The notes under the pieces were generated by a model, which saw only the letters and a program-made list of their open reading frames with translations, was not told where the DNA came from and did no database searches. Position numbers and translations under genes: made by a program. Source: Pseudomonadota bacterium (GTDB lineage Bacteria; Pseudomonadota; Alphaproteobacteria; Rhizobiales; Rhizobiaceae). Taken from it: a stretch of DNA of 64,000 bases. Where the stretch lies: NCBI GenBank assembly GCA_023457435.1, contig JAEWLS010000038.1, positions 1-64,000 of the forward strand. The letters run 5' to 3'. Shown here piece by piece: positions 42,767-51,307 of this stretch (the first letter of the stretch is position 1; every line of letters begins with the position of its first letter).

Positions 42767-43453
42767 TCAAACTCCCAGATACCTGTCCTGCAGGTCCGGC
42801 GTGAGGTCTGCGGGCCTGCCGCTCCATACGGTCGCGCCCTTTTCCAGCACAAAACAGCGGTCGGCGGAGGGCAGGAGCTCGGACAGCGTCTTGTCGACGA
42901 TCAGGATCGACTGGCCGCCGCTCTTCAGCGTCCGGATGACCTCCCAGATGTCGCGGCGGATGACCGGCGCGAGGCCTTCAGTCGCCTCGTCCAGCACGAG
43001 AAGCCGCGGGTTGGTCATCAGCGCGCGGCCAACGGCCAGCATCTGCTGCTCGCCGCCCGACAGCGTGCGCGCCATCTGATCGCGACGCTCGGCAAGGCGC
43101 GGAAACAGGCGGTTGATCTCGTCCAATGTCCAGCGGCCCGGACGGGCGGCGGCTACAAGGTTTTCGGACACGGTCAGGTTGGGGAAGCAGCGCCGACCCT
43201 CCGGTACGAGGCCGACGCCAAGACGGGCGATGCGGTGTGGCCGCATGTCCCTGATCTCACGGCCTGCGAACGTTATCGTGCCGCCTCGGGCCGGAGTAAG
43301 GGCCATGATCGAGCGGATGGTCGTCGTCTTGCCCATGCCGTTGCGGCCCATCAGTGCGACGACCTCGCCCTCGTCGACGTCGAGCGACACGCCGAACAGC
43401 GCCTGGCTGGCGCCGTAGAACGTTTCGAGGCCGGAGACGGCAAGCAGGGTCAT
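42767..43453 (-). CDS. Branched-chain-type ABC ATPase, LivF-like
   Basis: A 228-aa ATPase of the HAAT family: Walker A GRNGMGKTT, signature LSGGEQQMLAVGRAL, Walker B LVLDEATEGLAP. ATG at 43453 overlaps the livG-like stop (ATGA). A longer frame to 44167 is a shadow of the livG-like gene. It is the last gene of a five-gene importer adjoining the anthranilate locus and probably helps import an aromatic acid such as 2-aminobenzoate. Confidence 0.92.
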   Translation of the reverse strand: MTLLAVSGLETFYGASQALFGVSLDVDEGEVVALMGRNGMGKTTTIRSIMALTPARGGTITFAGREIRDMRPHRIARLGVGLVPEGRRCFPNLTVSENLVAAARPGRWTLDEINRLFPRLAERRDQMARTLSGGEQQMLAVGRALMTNPRLLVLDEATEGLAPVIRRDIWEVIRTLKSGGQSILIVDKTLSELLPSADRCFVLEKGATVWSGRPADLTPDLQDRYLGV

Positions 43454-44199
43454 GCCGCGTCTCCGAGATAGGCGCGGCGCACCTCGGGGTCGGCGCGGAT
43501 CTCGTCGACGCGGCCCGACGCTATGACGCGGCCGTAGACGAGCACCGAGACGCGGTCGGCCAAGGCGAAAACCGCGTCCATGTCGTGCTCGACCAGCAGG
43601 ATTGGCGCTTCCGCCCGCAGACGGTCGAGAAAGCCGGTGAGCTGGCGCGAGCCTTCCGGCCCCATGCCCGCCATCGGCTCGTCGAGCAGGAACGTCTTCG
43701 CACCCATAGCGAGCGCAATCGCGATCTCCAGCTGTCGACGCTCGCCGTGCGACAGCTCGGCCGCAGGGACGCGCGCGCGATCCCGAAGCCCAACGCGCTC
43801 CAGCGCTGCCATCGCAGGGTCGGTCAGCGAGGCGTCGCGCATCACCGGACGGAAGAAGCGGAAGCTCGAACCTTGCCGGGCCTGCACCGCGAGCATGACG
43901 TTGCGCAGCGCCGAGAATTCGGGCGCCAGCGAGGACACCTGGAAGGAACGGCCGAGGCCGAGCCGCGCACGCTCGGCCGTGCTGCGGCCGATCAGCGGCT
44001 GTCCGAGGAAGTCGATGGCGCCGCTGTCGGGCTTCAACGTGCCGGCGATCTGGTGGATGAGCGTCGATTTGCCGGCGCCGTTTGGGCCGATCAGCGCGTG
44101 GATCTCGCCGGGTCTCAAGTCGAGGCTGACGTTCTCCGTCGCGCGCAAAGCGCCGAAGCTCTTGCACAGGTCGCGTATGGCCAGCACCGGCTCAGCCAT
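43450..44199 (-). CDS. Branched-chain-type ABC ATPase, LivG-like
   Basis: A 249-aa ATPase with GPNGAGKST, signature LSHGERRQLEIAIAL, LLDEPMAGMGPEGS and the LivG C-terminal tail (DEIRADPEVRRAYLG). ATG at 44199 lies 8 bp inside the LivM-like gene; upstream in-frame residues are a Ser/Cys-rich shadow. Works with the LivF-like ATPase. Confidence 0.93.
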   Translation of the reverse strand: MAEPVLAIRDLCKSFGALRATENVSLDLRPGEIHALIGPNGAGKSTLIHQIAGTLKPDSGAIDFLGQPLIGRSTAERARLGLGRSFQVSSLAPEFSALRNVMLAVQARQGSSFRFFRPVMRDASLTDPAMAALERVGLRDRARVPAAELSHGERRQLEIAIALAMGAKTFLLDEPMAGMGPEGSRQLTGFLDRLRAEAPILLVEHDMDAVFALADRVSVLVYGRVIASGRVDEIRADPEVRRAYLGDAA

Positions 44200-45178
44200 G
44201 GCGCGCCTTCCCGGCGAGCAGGCCGAACAGCCCGCCGCGTGCGAAGAGAACAACGCCCAGCAGCACGAGGCCGAGGAACAACTGCCAGCGCTCGGTGAGG
44301 CCGCCAAGCGCGTATTCGAACAGGACGAACAGCATCGCGCCGGCCACCGGTCCGGCGGTTCTTGCGACGCCGCCGAGGATGATCAGCACGATCAGTTCGC
44401 CCGACATGTGCCACGACATCATGGATGGACTGACGAAGCGGTTGAGATCGGCATAAAGCGCGCCGGCGACCGCAGTGACCATGGCCGAGATGACGAAGGC
44501 GGCAAGGCGGATTCGATAGGGCGCGATGCCGACCGACGCGACGCGCACGGCGTTTTGCCGCGATGCCTGCAACGCGGCGCCGAAGCGCGAGGCCTTGAGC
44601 GCTGCGAACAGGGCGAGGCCGACCAGAAGCACGCCGAAGCTGACCAGGAAGAATGAGAGCGGCACCATCGTGTTGATGCCGGGGAACGTATTGCGCAGCG
44701 TCAGCGAAAGGCCATCCTCGCCGCCATAGGCTGGCCACGACACCGCGAAGTAGAAAGTCATCTGCGCGAACGCCAGCGTGATCATGATGAAGTACACGCC
44801 CGACGTGCGCAGGCTGATCGCGCCGATGGCCGCGGCAAGCAGGCCGCTGGCAGCGATGGCGACCAGCCAGATCACCGGCATCAGCCGCGTGCCGGGTACC
44901 GCAAACAGGCCAAAATCGAGCGGCTGCATGGTCATCGCATGGCTGGCGAGGATGCCGGCGGCATATCCGCCAACGCCGAAGAAGGCTGCGTGGCCGAAGG
45001 AGACCAGTCCACCGAGGCCCAGCGCGATGTTGAGGCCGACGGCGGCTAGTCCCAGGATGGCCATGCGGGTTGCCAGCGTCACGTAAAACGGCTTGCCGAT
45101 CTGCAGGGCCACGAACGGAATCGCAAGGAGGACTGCAAGCAAGACCCCGGTGAGGATGGTTTCCCGTGACAGGCTCAT
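44192..45178 (-). CDS. Branched-chain-type ABC permease, LivM-like
   Basis: A 328-aa permease with about eight to ten predicted helices. LivM features are LGLAAVGLNIALGLGGLVSF, GHAAFFGVGGYAAGI and the EAA-like loop ALQASRQNAVRVASVGI. It starts 3 bp after the LivH-like stop and overlaps the livG-like start. Confidence 0.93.
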   Translation of the reverse strand: MSLSRETILTGVLLAVLLAIPFVALQIGKPFYVTLATRMAILGLAAVGLNIALGLGGLVSFGHAAFFGVGGYAAGILASHAMTMQPLDFGLFAVPGTRLMPVIWLVAIAASGLLAAAIGAISLRTSGVYFIMITLAFAQMTFYFAVSWPAYGGEDGLSLTLRNTFPGINTMVPLSFFLVSFGVLLVGLALFAALKASRFGAALQASRQNAVRVASVGIAPYRIRLAAFVISAMVTAVAGALYADLNRFVSPSMMSWHMSGELIVLIILGGVARTAGPVAGAMLFVLFEYALGGLTERWQLFLGLVLLGVVLFARGGLFGLLAGKARHG

Positions 45179-45181
45179 CGC

Positions 45182-46105
45182 TCAGCCCCTCGCCGCGGGA
45201 AAGAGGCCTTGCGGGCGCAACGCGAGCACCACGGCCATGACGATGTAGATCAGCATCGAAGCGAGCGCGCCGCCCACGATGCCTGCCTGGGATGCGCTCA
45301 TGAAGGCCCCGAACACCTGCGGCAGCAGGAAGCGGCCCATGGTGTCGACCACGCCGACCAGCAGTGCGCCGACCATGGCACCGCGGATCGAGCCGATGCC
45401 GCCGATGACGATGACAACGAAAGCAAGGATCAGCACCGGCTCGCCCATGCCGACCTGTACCGATTGCAACGCACCGACCATCGCGCCGGCAAGCCCGGCA
45501 AGCGCGGCGCCGAGTGCGAAGACGATGGTGTAGAGCGTGCGGATATCGACGCCGAGCGCGCCGATCATCTCGCGGTCGCTCTCGCCTGCACGGATTCGCA
45601 TGCCGAGCCGCGTGCGGCCGATAAGCAGCAGCAGGCCGATGGCGACGGCAATACCGACGCCGATGATGGCGAGGCGGTACAATTGGTAGCGCGAACCGCC
45701 AGGCAGCGGCACCGTGCCCTGCAGCAGGGGAGGGATGTCGAGATAAAGCGGGAACGATCCGAACAGCCAGCGCGTGCCTTCGGAGAAGATCAGAATGAGC
45801 GCGAACGTTGCCAGCACCTGGTCGAGGTGGTCGCGCTCATACAGCCGACGTACGACGAAGATTTCGACCAGCGCTCCGGCCGCGGCGGCCGCAGCCAGAC
45901 TGGCAATCAGGCCGAGCCAGAAGGATCCTGTGGCGGCCGCAACTGCCGCGCAGGCGAAGGCGCCGACCATATACAGCGAGCCGTGGGCGAGGTTGATCAG
46001 TCCCATCACGCCGAAGATCAGCGTCAGCCCCGCCGCCATCAGGAACAGCATGACACCGAGCTGTAGCCCGTTCAGCAGCTGTTCGATGAAGAGGGCTGTT
46101 TGCAC
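45182..46105 (-). CDS. Branched-chain-type ABC permease, LivH-like
   Basis: A 307-aa permease: FIEQLLNGLQLGVMLFLMAA, MGLINLAHGSLYMVGAFAC, MRIRAGESDREMIGALGVD and a C-terminal PQGLFPAARG. I set the start at GTG 46105 because QTALFIEQLLNGLQLG is the usual N-terminus; the ribosome site there is weak, and an upstream GTG at 46159 cannot be excluded. It lies 152 bp after the receptor gene, with a hairpin in between. Confidence 0.88.
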   Translation of the reverse strand: MQTALFIEQLLNGLQLGVMLFLMAAGLTLIFGVMGLINLAHGSLYMVGAFACAAVAAATGSFWLGLIASLAAAAAAGALVEIFVVRRLYERDHLDQVLATFALILIFSEGTRWLFGSFPLYLDIPPLLQGTVPLPGGSRYQLYRLAIIGVGIAVAIGLLLLIGRTRLGMRIRAGESDREMIGALGVDIRTLYTIVFALGAALAGLAGAMVGALQSVQVGMGEPVLILAFVVIVIGGIGSIRGAMVGALLVGVVDTMGRFLLPQVFGAFMSASQAGIVGGALASMLIYIVMAVVLALRPQGLFPAARG

Positions 46106-46211
46106 GGGTGCGCGTTTCGACGAGAGATGGGGGCAAAGCGCCCAGGAGGCGGCTCTCACGCCGCCAGGCAGCTGAGGGGGCTCAGGTCGCGCCCCTCGAC
46201 CGCATCGCCAA

Positions 46212-46242
46212 GTTCCCGCCTTCCCCTAGAGGAGGCGGGAAC
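46212..46242 (-). terminator. Hairpin between livK-like and livH-like genes
   Basis: GTTCCCGCCT (46212-46221) pairs perfectly with AGGCGGGAAC (46233-46242) across an 11-nt loop. No long U-run follows, so partial termination or mRNA protection, leaving more receptor than permease message, is more likely than full termination. It begins 16 bp past the receptor stop. It might also be a dispersed palindromic element of the genome. Confidence 0.5.
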
Positions 46243-46257
46243 GAGTTCTTGCTTCGC

Positions 46258-47403
46258 CTATTTCAGCGAGCACTGGCTGGCGTAGGCATCCGTATGATCG
46301 GTAAAGGCGGTCGCGACGATCTTGTTGGTCAGGGCATCGCCGTCCTTGATCACCTCGCGGACATAGATGTCCTGGATCGGATGGTTGTTCGTGTTGAACT
46401 TGAACTTGCCGCGCACCGTCTCGAAGTTCGCTTCCTTCAGCGCTGCCCGGAAAGCGGCGGCGTCCGAGACAGCTGCCTTGCCAGCGGCCGATACGATCAG
46501 GGTCGCCGTGTCATAGGCCTGCGCCGCGTACACGGAGGGGATGCGCTTGTATTCGGCCTTGAAGCTCTCGACGAACTTCTTGTTCGCCGCGTTGTCGAGG
46601 TCGGGAGACCACGAAGCGGAGTTCTTTACACCGAGCGCGGCGTCGCCGATCGCCGGCAAGACGTCCTGGCTGAAGGAGAACGCAGGGCCCATCACCGGGG
46701 TGTCGACACCCGACTGCGCGTACTGCTTCATGAAGGCGATGCCCATTCCCCCGGGCAGGAAGATGAACAGCGAGTCGGCGCCCGAAGCGCGCACCTGTGC
46801 GATCTCGGCGGCATAGTCGGTCTGGCCGAGCTGAGTGTAGACCTCGCCGGCCAGCTCGCCCTTGTAGAAGCGCTTGAAGCCGTTGAGAGAGTCGGTGCCG
46901 GCCGGATAGTTCGGCGCCATGATGAAGGTCTTCTTGTAAGTCTGGCTGGCGTACTGCCCCATCGCCTCGTGGAAGTTGTCATTCTGGTAGGCGACGTTGA
47001 AATAGTTCTCGTTGCACTGCGCGCCCGCCAGCGGCGACGGGCCGGCATTCACCGACAGGTAGAACTTGCCCTGCGCGACGGCGGAAGGAACGACCGCCAT
47101 GGCCAGGTTCGACCAGATGATGCCCGAAAGGATGTCGACCTGATCCGACTGGATCATCTTGTCGGCGATCTGCACCGCCAGCTCGGGCTTCTGCCCGTCA
47201 TCCTCGGTGACGACAGTGATGTCCTTCGCGGCGTCGCCCGCGTTCTTCAGGCCGAGCATGAAGCCGTCGCGCGCATCGACGCCAAGTCCCGCCCCGCCGC
47301 CCGACAGGGTGGTGATAAAGCCGACCTTGATCGGGTCCGCCGAGGCCGAGCCGGCTACGCCGAGCGCCAGCGCGGCAAGGCTGGCTGCAATCAGATTTTT
47401 CAT
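46258..47403 (-). CDS. Branched-chain-type ABC substrate-binding protein, LivK-like
   Basis: A 381-aa periplasmic receptor with a signal peptide (residues 1-22, ending GSASA). It has a Peripla_BP_6 fold: KVGFITTLSGGGAGLGVDAR, NEGP-like SVNAGPSPLAGAQCNENYFN, and MKQYAQSGVDTPVMGPAF. This subgroup often binds aromatic acids rather than amino acids. The first gene of the importer operon, it is divergent from the MarR regulator with an operator between them. Binding of 2-aminobenzoate is inferred from context. Confidence 0.91.
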   Translation of the reverse strand: MKNLIAASLAALALGVAGSASADPIKVGFITTLSGGGAGLGVDARDGFMLGLKNAGDAAKDITVVTEDDGQKPELAVQIADKMIQSDQVDILSGIIWSNLAMAVVPSAVAQGKFYLSVNAGPSPLAGAQCNENYFNVAYQNDNFHEAMGQYASQTYKKTFIMAPNYPAGTDSLNGFKRFYKGELAGEVYTQLGQTDYAAEIAQVRASGADSLFIFLPGGMGIAFMKQYAQSGVDTPVMGPAFSFSQDVLPAIGDAALGVKNSASWSPDLDNAANKKFVESFKAEYKRIPSVYAAQAYDTATLIVSAAGKAAVSDAAAFRAALKEANFETVRGKFKFNTNNHPIQDIYVREVIKDGDALTNKIVATAFTDHTDAYASQCSLK

Positions 47404-47552
47404 GACACCACTCCCATTGTCAGAACCCTTTGCGGGCCACGATAGATAAAACCTGCGCCGTTGCCAGCCCGCCGCGCGGACATTTGTTTTCGGCGAGTTC
47501 CCCCAGGCTTGTCGCCTCGTGTTGCAGGAAGCATTGCATCGACCAGATATTG

Positions 47553-47565
47553 TTTCAAGCTTAAA
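47553..47565. promoter_or_regulatory. Operator copy 2 (TTTCAAGCTTAAA), livK/marR divergent promoter
   Basis: A 13-bp near-palindrome (TTTnAAGCTTnAAA-like) 35 bp before the MarR start and about 150 bp before the livK-like start. It is identical to the inverted copy at 48124-48136. Its position suits autoregulation plus control of the importer. Confidence 0.65.
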
Positions 47566-47600
47566 ACTTATGGCAGTCTCAGCGCGGAACCGAGGCGGTC

Positions 47601-48128
47601 ATGGCGACAAACGACGAAAAATGGCTGGACGGCGAGACCAAGGTCGCAGAAGCTCCCGCCGACCATGGCGACGACACACGGCTGTGGTTGCGCCTGCTCA
47701 CTTGTTCGACGCTGGTGCAAAACGAGATCCGGCGCCGGCTGCGCGACGAGTTCGATACGACACTGCCGCGCTTCGACCTTCTGGCCCAGCTGGAGCGCGC
47801 GCATGACGGCATGGTGCTCGGCGAACTGTCGAAGCGCATGATGGTCTCCGCCGGCAATTTGACCGCGCTCGTCGATCGACTCGTCGAGAGCGGCCATGTC
47901 AGCCGCGCGACGGCTTCCAACGACCGCCGCGTCCAGGTTATCGCACTGACACCGTTTGGACGGGACTGGTTCCGTAGGGCGGCAGAGAAGCACGGTGACT
48001 GGCTCGGCGGGATGTTCGCGGAACTCACGCCGCGGGAGCGCGAGGGCCTCCTGGCCGCTCTGGGGAAGCTCAAGCAGTCGGTTCGCAAGGGTCTGGGTGC
48101 GGACCTCACGGCACCCGAGAAACTTTAA
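47601..48128 (+). CDS. MarR-family transcriptional regulator of the anthranilate cluster
   Basis: A 175-aa winged-helix regulator. Helix-turn-helix and wing are LGELSKRMMVSAGNLTALVD and RLVESGHVSRATASNDRRVQ, with dimerisation helices at both ends. MarR proteins of aryl-CoA clusters are usually repressors released by the CoA thioester; 2-aminobenzoyl-CoA is the likely ligand here (inference). A motif copy lies just upstream (47553) and another overlaps its own stop codon (48124), in front of the monooxygenase gene. Confidence 0.92.
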   Translation: MATNDEKWLDGETKVAEAPADHGDDTRLWLRLLTCSTLVQNEIRRRLRDEFDTTLPRFDLLAQLERAHDGMVLGELSKRMMVSAGNLTALVDRLVESGHVSRATASNDRRVQVIALTPFGRDWFRRAAEKHGDWLGGMFAELTPREREGLLAALGKLKQSVRKGLGADLTAPEKL

Positions 48129-48136
48129 GCTTGAAA
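48124..48136. promoter_or_regulatory. Operator copy 3 (TTTAAGCTTGAAA), before the monooxygenase operon
   Basis: Exact reverse complement of the 47553 motif. It overlaps the MarR stop codon and lies 65 bp before the monooxygenase/reductase ATG. It implies that the catabolic operon has its own MarR-controlled promoter rather than only reading through from the regulator. Confidence 0.65.
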
Positions 48137-48201
48137 TTTCCTGGTCCCGCCTCCAACCTGCGGGCCGCGGCGGGCAGCTGGCTTTCTGCGCGGAGGAGAT
48201 C

Positions 48202-50523
48202 ATGAAGATCGTCTGCATCGGCGGAGGGCCAGCCGGCCTCTATTTCGCACTGCTGATGAAGCGTCAGCACCCGGGGCACGACATCACCGTCGTCGAGCGC
48301 AACAAACCCTACGACACGTTCGGCTGGGGGATCGTCTTCTCAGACCAGACCATGGAGTCGATGCGGCGCTGGGACCCCGAGACGGCGACCCAGATCGAAG
48401 ATGCATTCAACCACTGGGACGACATCGAACTCGTCTTCAAGGGCACGAAGCAGCGCACCACCGGCCACGGTTTCGTCGGCATCGGCCGCAAGCGCTTCCT
48501 CAACATCCTGCAGGACCGCTGCACGGCGCTGGGCGTCAAGCTGGAGTTCGAGCGTGAGGTGCAGGGCGACGAGGAGTTTCCCGACGCCGACCTCGTGGTG
48601 GCGGCGGACGGCGTCAATTCGCGCGTGCGGTTGAAGCACGCCGAGATCTTCCGGCCGGATATGCTGATGCGGCCCAACCGCTACATCTGGCTCGGCACGA
48701 AGAAGAAGTTCGACGCCTTCACCTTCGACTTCCGCCGGACCGAGCATGGCTGGTTTCAAGCGCACATCTACCGCTTCGACGACAACACCTCGACTTTCAT
48801 CGTCGAGACCACCGAGGACGTGTTCAAGGCGCACGGCCTCGACGCGATGAGCCAGGACCAGTCGATCGCGTTTTGCGAAAAACTGTTTGCCGAAACGCTC
48901 GACGGCAACGGCCTGCTGACCAACGCCCGCCATGCGCGCGGCTCGGCCTGGCTGAACTTCGGCCGGCTGATCTGTGGCAAGTGGAGCTTCTTCAACGGCA
49001 GCAGCCATGTCGTCTTGATGGGGGACAGCGCCCACACGGCGCATTTCGCCATCGGCTCCGGTACCAAGCTCGCCATCGACGATGCGATCGAACTGACCCG
49101 GCAGTTCGACCTGATCGGACACGGGCGAGAGACGATCCCGCAGGTGCTGCAGGCCTATGAGGAGGTGCGGCGGGTCGACGTGGCCCGTATCCAGAACGCG
49201 GCGCGCAACGCAATGGAATGGTTCGAGGTCGTCGGCCACCGCTATGCCGACACGCTGGAGCCGGAACAGTTCATGTATTCGATGCTGACGCGATCGCAGC
49301 GCATCAGCCACGAGAACTTGCGTCTGCGCGACCCCGTCTGGCTGGAAGGTTTCGAGCGCTGGTATGCGCGCCGCGCCGGCCTCGACGTGTCCGACGACGC
49401 AGCGCCGCCGCCGCCGATGTTCACGCCCTATCGCACTCGCGGGCTGACGCTGGCGAACCGTATCGTCGTGTCACCGATGGCGATGTATTCGGCGAGCGAC
49501 GGACTGACCGACGACTTCCATCTCGTGCATCTCGGCGCCCGCGCGATGGGCGGTGCGGCACTGGTGTTTCCGGAGATGACCTGCGTTTCGCCGGACGCGC
49601 GCATCACGCCAGGCTGCCTCGGCCTGTGGAACGAGCAGCAGGCTGCCAGCCTGAAGCGCGTGGTCGACTTCATCCACGGCAAGACGCAGGCCAAGGCCGG
49701 CATTCAGCTCGGCCACGCCGGCCGCAAGGGTGCCACCAAGGTCGCATGGGAAGGCACCGACCAGCCGCTTGAAAGCGGCGGCTGGCCGCTGATCTCGGCC
49801 TCTGCGATCCCGTACCTGAAGCACTCGCAGGTGCCGAAGGCGATGGATCGCGCCGACATGAACCGCGTGCGCGACGACTTCGTCCGGGCGACGCGGTGGG
49901 CGGCTGAGATCGGCTTCGACTTTCTCGAGCTGCACGCCGCGCATGGATATCTGCTGTCTTCTTTCCTGTCGCCGCTGACCAATCGGCGCACCGACGACTA
50001 CGGCGGCAGCCGCGAAAACCGCGCGCGCTTCCCGCTCGAGGTGTTTCGCGCCATGCGCGAAGTCTGGCCGCAGCACCTGCCGATGTCGGTGCGCCTTTCG
50101 ACGAATGACTGGTTCGACGGCGGCAACACGCCGGACGATGCCGCCGCCTTCGCCGCCATGTTCAAGGACGCCGGCGCCGACCTGATCGACTGCTCGTCGG
50201 GACAGGTGGTGAAGGAGGAACAGCCGGTATTCGGCCGCATGTGGCAGACGCCGTTCTCCGACAAGATCCGCAACGAGGTTGGCGTGGCGACCATCGCTGT
50301 CGGCGCCATCTCCGAGGCCGATCACGCCAATTCCGTACTCGCCGCGGGCCGCGCCGATCTCTGCGCCGTGGCGCGTCCGCACCTCGCCGACGCGGCCTTC
50401 GTGCTGCACGAGGCGGCCAAGATCGGCTGGCGCGGCGTGCAATGGCCGAAGCAGTATTACACGGCGCGGGCGCAATACGAGGCGAACCTCAGCCGTGCCG
50501 CGAGCGAAGCGAGGGCGAAATGA
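48202..50523 (+). CDS. abmA: 2-aminobenzoyl-CoA monooxygenase/reductase-type fused flavoenzyme
   Basis: A 773-aa fusion. Residues about 1-395 are an FAD aromatic hydroxylase (VCIGGGPAGLYFALLMKRQH, FGWGIVFSDQTMESM, VVLMGDSAHTAHFAIGSGTK). Residues about 405-770 are an old-yellow-enzyme FMN domain (TRGLTLANRIVVSPMAMYSA, LHAAHGYLLSSFLSPLTNRR, DDYGGSRENR). Known proteins with this layout are Azoarcus 2-aminobenzoyl-CoA monooxygenase/reductase, which hydroxylates and then dearomatises the ring, and salicylyl-CoA 5-hydroxylase. The nearby anthranilate ligase favours the first. ATG at 48202 has GGAGGAG upstream; the earlier frame is a MarR shadow. The next gene overlaps by ATGA. Confidence 0.92.
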   Translation: MKIVCIGGGPAGLYFALLMKRQHPGHDITVVERNKPYDTFGWGIVFSDQTMESMRRWDPETATQIEDAFNHWDDIELVFKGTKQRTTGHGFVGIGRKRFLNILQDRCTALGVKLEFEREVQGDEEFPDADLVVAADGVNSRVRLKHAEIFRPDMLMRPNRYIWLGTKKKFDAFTFDFRRTEHGWFQAHIYRFDDNTSTFIVETTEDVFKAHGLDAMSQDQSIAFCEKLFAETLDGNGLLTNARHARGSAWLNFGRLICGKWSFFNGSSHVVLMGDSAHTAHFAIGSGTKLAIDDAIELTRQFDLIGHGRETIPQVLQAYEEVRRVDVARIQNAARNAMEWFEVVGHRYADTLEPEQFMYSMLTRSQRISHENLRLRDPVWLEGFERWYARRAGLDVSDDAAPPPPMFTPYRTRGLTLANRIVVSPMAMYSASDGLTDDFHLVHLGARAMGGAALVFPEMTCVSPDARITPGCLGLWNEQQAASLKRVVDFIHGKTQAKAGIQLGHAGRKGATKVAWEGTDQPLESGGWPLISASAIPYLKHSQVPKAMDRADMNRVRDDFVRATRWAAEIGFDFLELHAAHGYLLSSFLSPLTNRRTDDYGGSRENRARFPLEVFRAMREVWPQHLPMSVRLSTNDWFDGGNTPDDAAAFAAMFKDAGADLIDCSSGQVVKEEQPVFGRMWQTPFSDKIRNEVGVATIAVGAISEADHANSVLAAGRADLCAVARPHLADAAFVLHEAAKIGWRGVQWPKQYYTARAQYEANLSRAASEARAK

Positions 50524-51296
50524 ACCGGCGCCACGCCTTCGTCACAGGCGCGGGCAGCGGCATCGGTCGCGCCATTGCGCTGGCGCTGGCAGGTTCTGGC
50601 CAGGCGGTTTCGCTCGCCGGCAGGCGGCCCGCGCCGCTGGAAGCTGTCGCTGCCGAGATCACGGCTTCAGGCGGCGAGGCGTTTGTCGTCTCCAACTTCG
50701 ACGTGACGGAAGTCACGTCCGTCGCGGCCGGCATAGAGAAAGCGCTCGGGCGCTTCGGCGACATCGCCGTGCTCGTGAATTCGGCGGGCGAAGCGCCGTC
50801 GGCACCGTTTGACAAGACTGGCATCGATGTTTGGAACCGCGCGATCGACATCAACCTGACCGGCACGTTCCTGGTGACGCAGGCTGCGCTTGCCTCGATC
50901 AAACGCGCCGGCATGGGCCGCATCGTCAACGTCGCCAGCACTGCCGGTCTCACGGGCTACGCCTACGTGAGCGCCTATGTGGCCTCCAAGCACGGCGTCG
51001 TGGGCCTGACGCGGGCGCTAGCGCTGGAGCTTGCACAGACCGATCTGACCGTAAACGCGGTGTGCCCAGGCTTCACGGACACGCCCCTGATCGACGCAGC
51101 AATCGACACTATCGCCGGCAAGACCGGCCGCAGCGCCAGCGAGGCGCGGGCGGCGCTCGCCAGCAGCAACCCGCAGGGCAGGCTGGTGGCCCCGCAGGAG
51201 GTTGCAAACGCGGTTCTCTGGCTGGCCGGCGAGGGCGCAGGGGCGATCACAGGCCAGGCGATCGTGGTTGCCGGCGGTGAAGTGATGGCAGGGTGA
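50520..51296 (+). CDS. SDR-family 3-hydroxyacyl-CoA-type dehydrogenase
   Basis: A 258-aa classical SDR: NAD motif TGAGSGIGRAIALALAG, NSAGEAPSAPFDKTG, active site SerTAG region VNVASTAGLTGYAYVS and YVASK. ATG at 50520 overlaps the monooxygenase stop. In the pathway it probably oxidises a hydroxyl on the ring or on the opened CoA ester, a beta-oxidation-like step. The exact intermediate is not known from sequence. Confidence 0.9.
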   Translation: MNRRHAFVTGAGSGIGRAIALALAGSGQAVSLAGRRPAPLEAVAAEITASGGEAFVVSNFDVTEVTSVAAGIEKALGRFGDIAVLVNSAGEAPSAPFDKTGIDVWNRAIDINLTGTFLVTQAALASIKRAGMGRIVNVASTAGLTGYAYVSAYVASKHGVVGLTRALALELAQTDLTVNAVCPGFTDTPLIDAAIDTIAGKTGRSASEARAALASSNPQGRLVAPQEVANAVLWLAGEGAGAITGQAIVVAGGEVMAG

Positions 51297-51307
51297 GGAG
51301 AGCGGGA

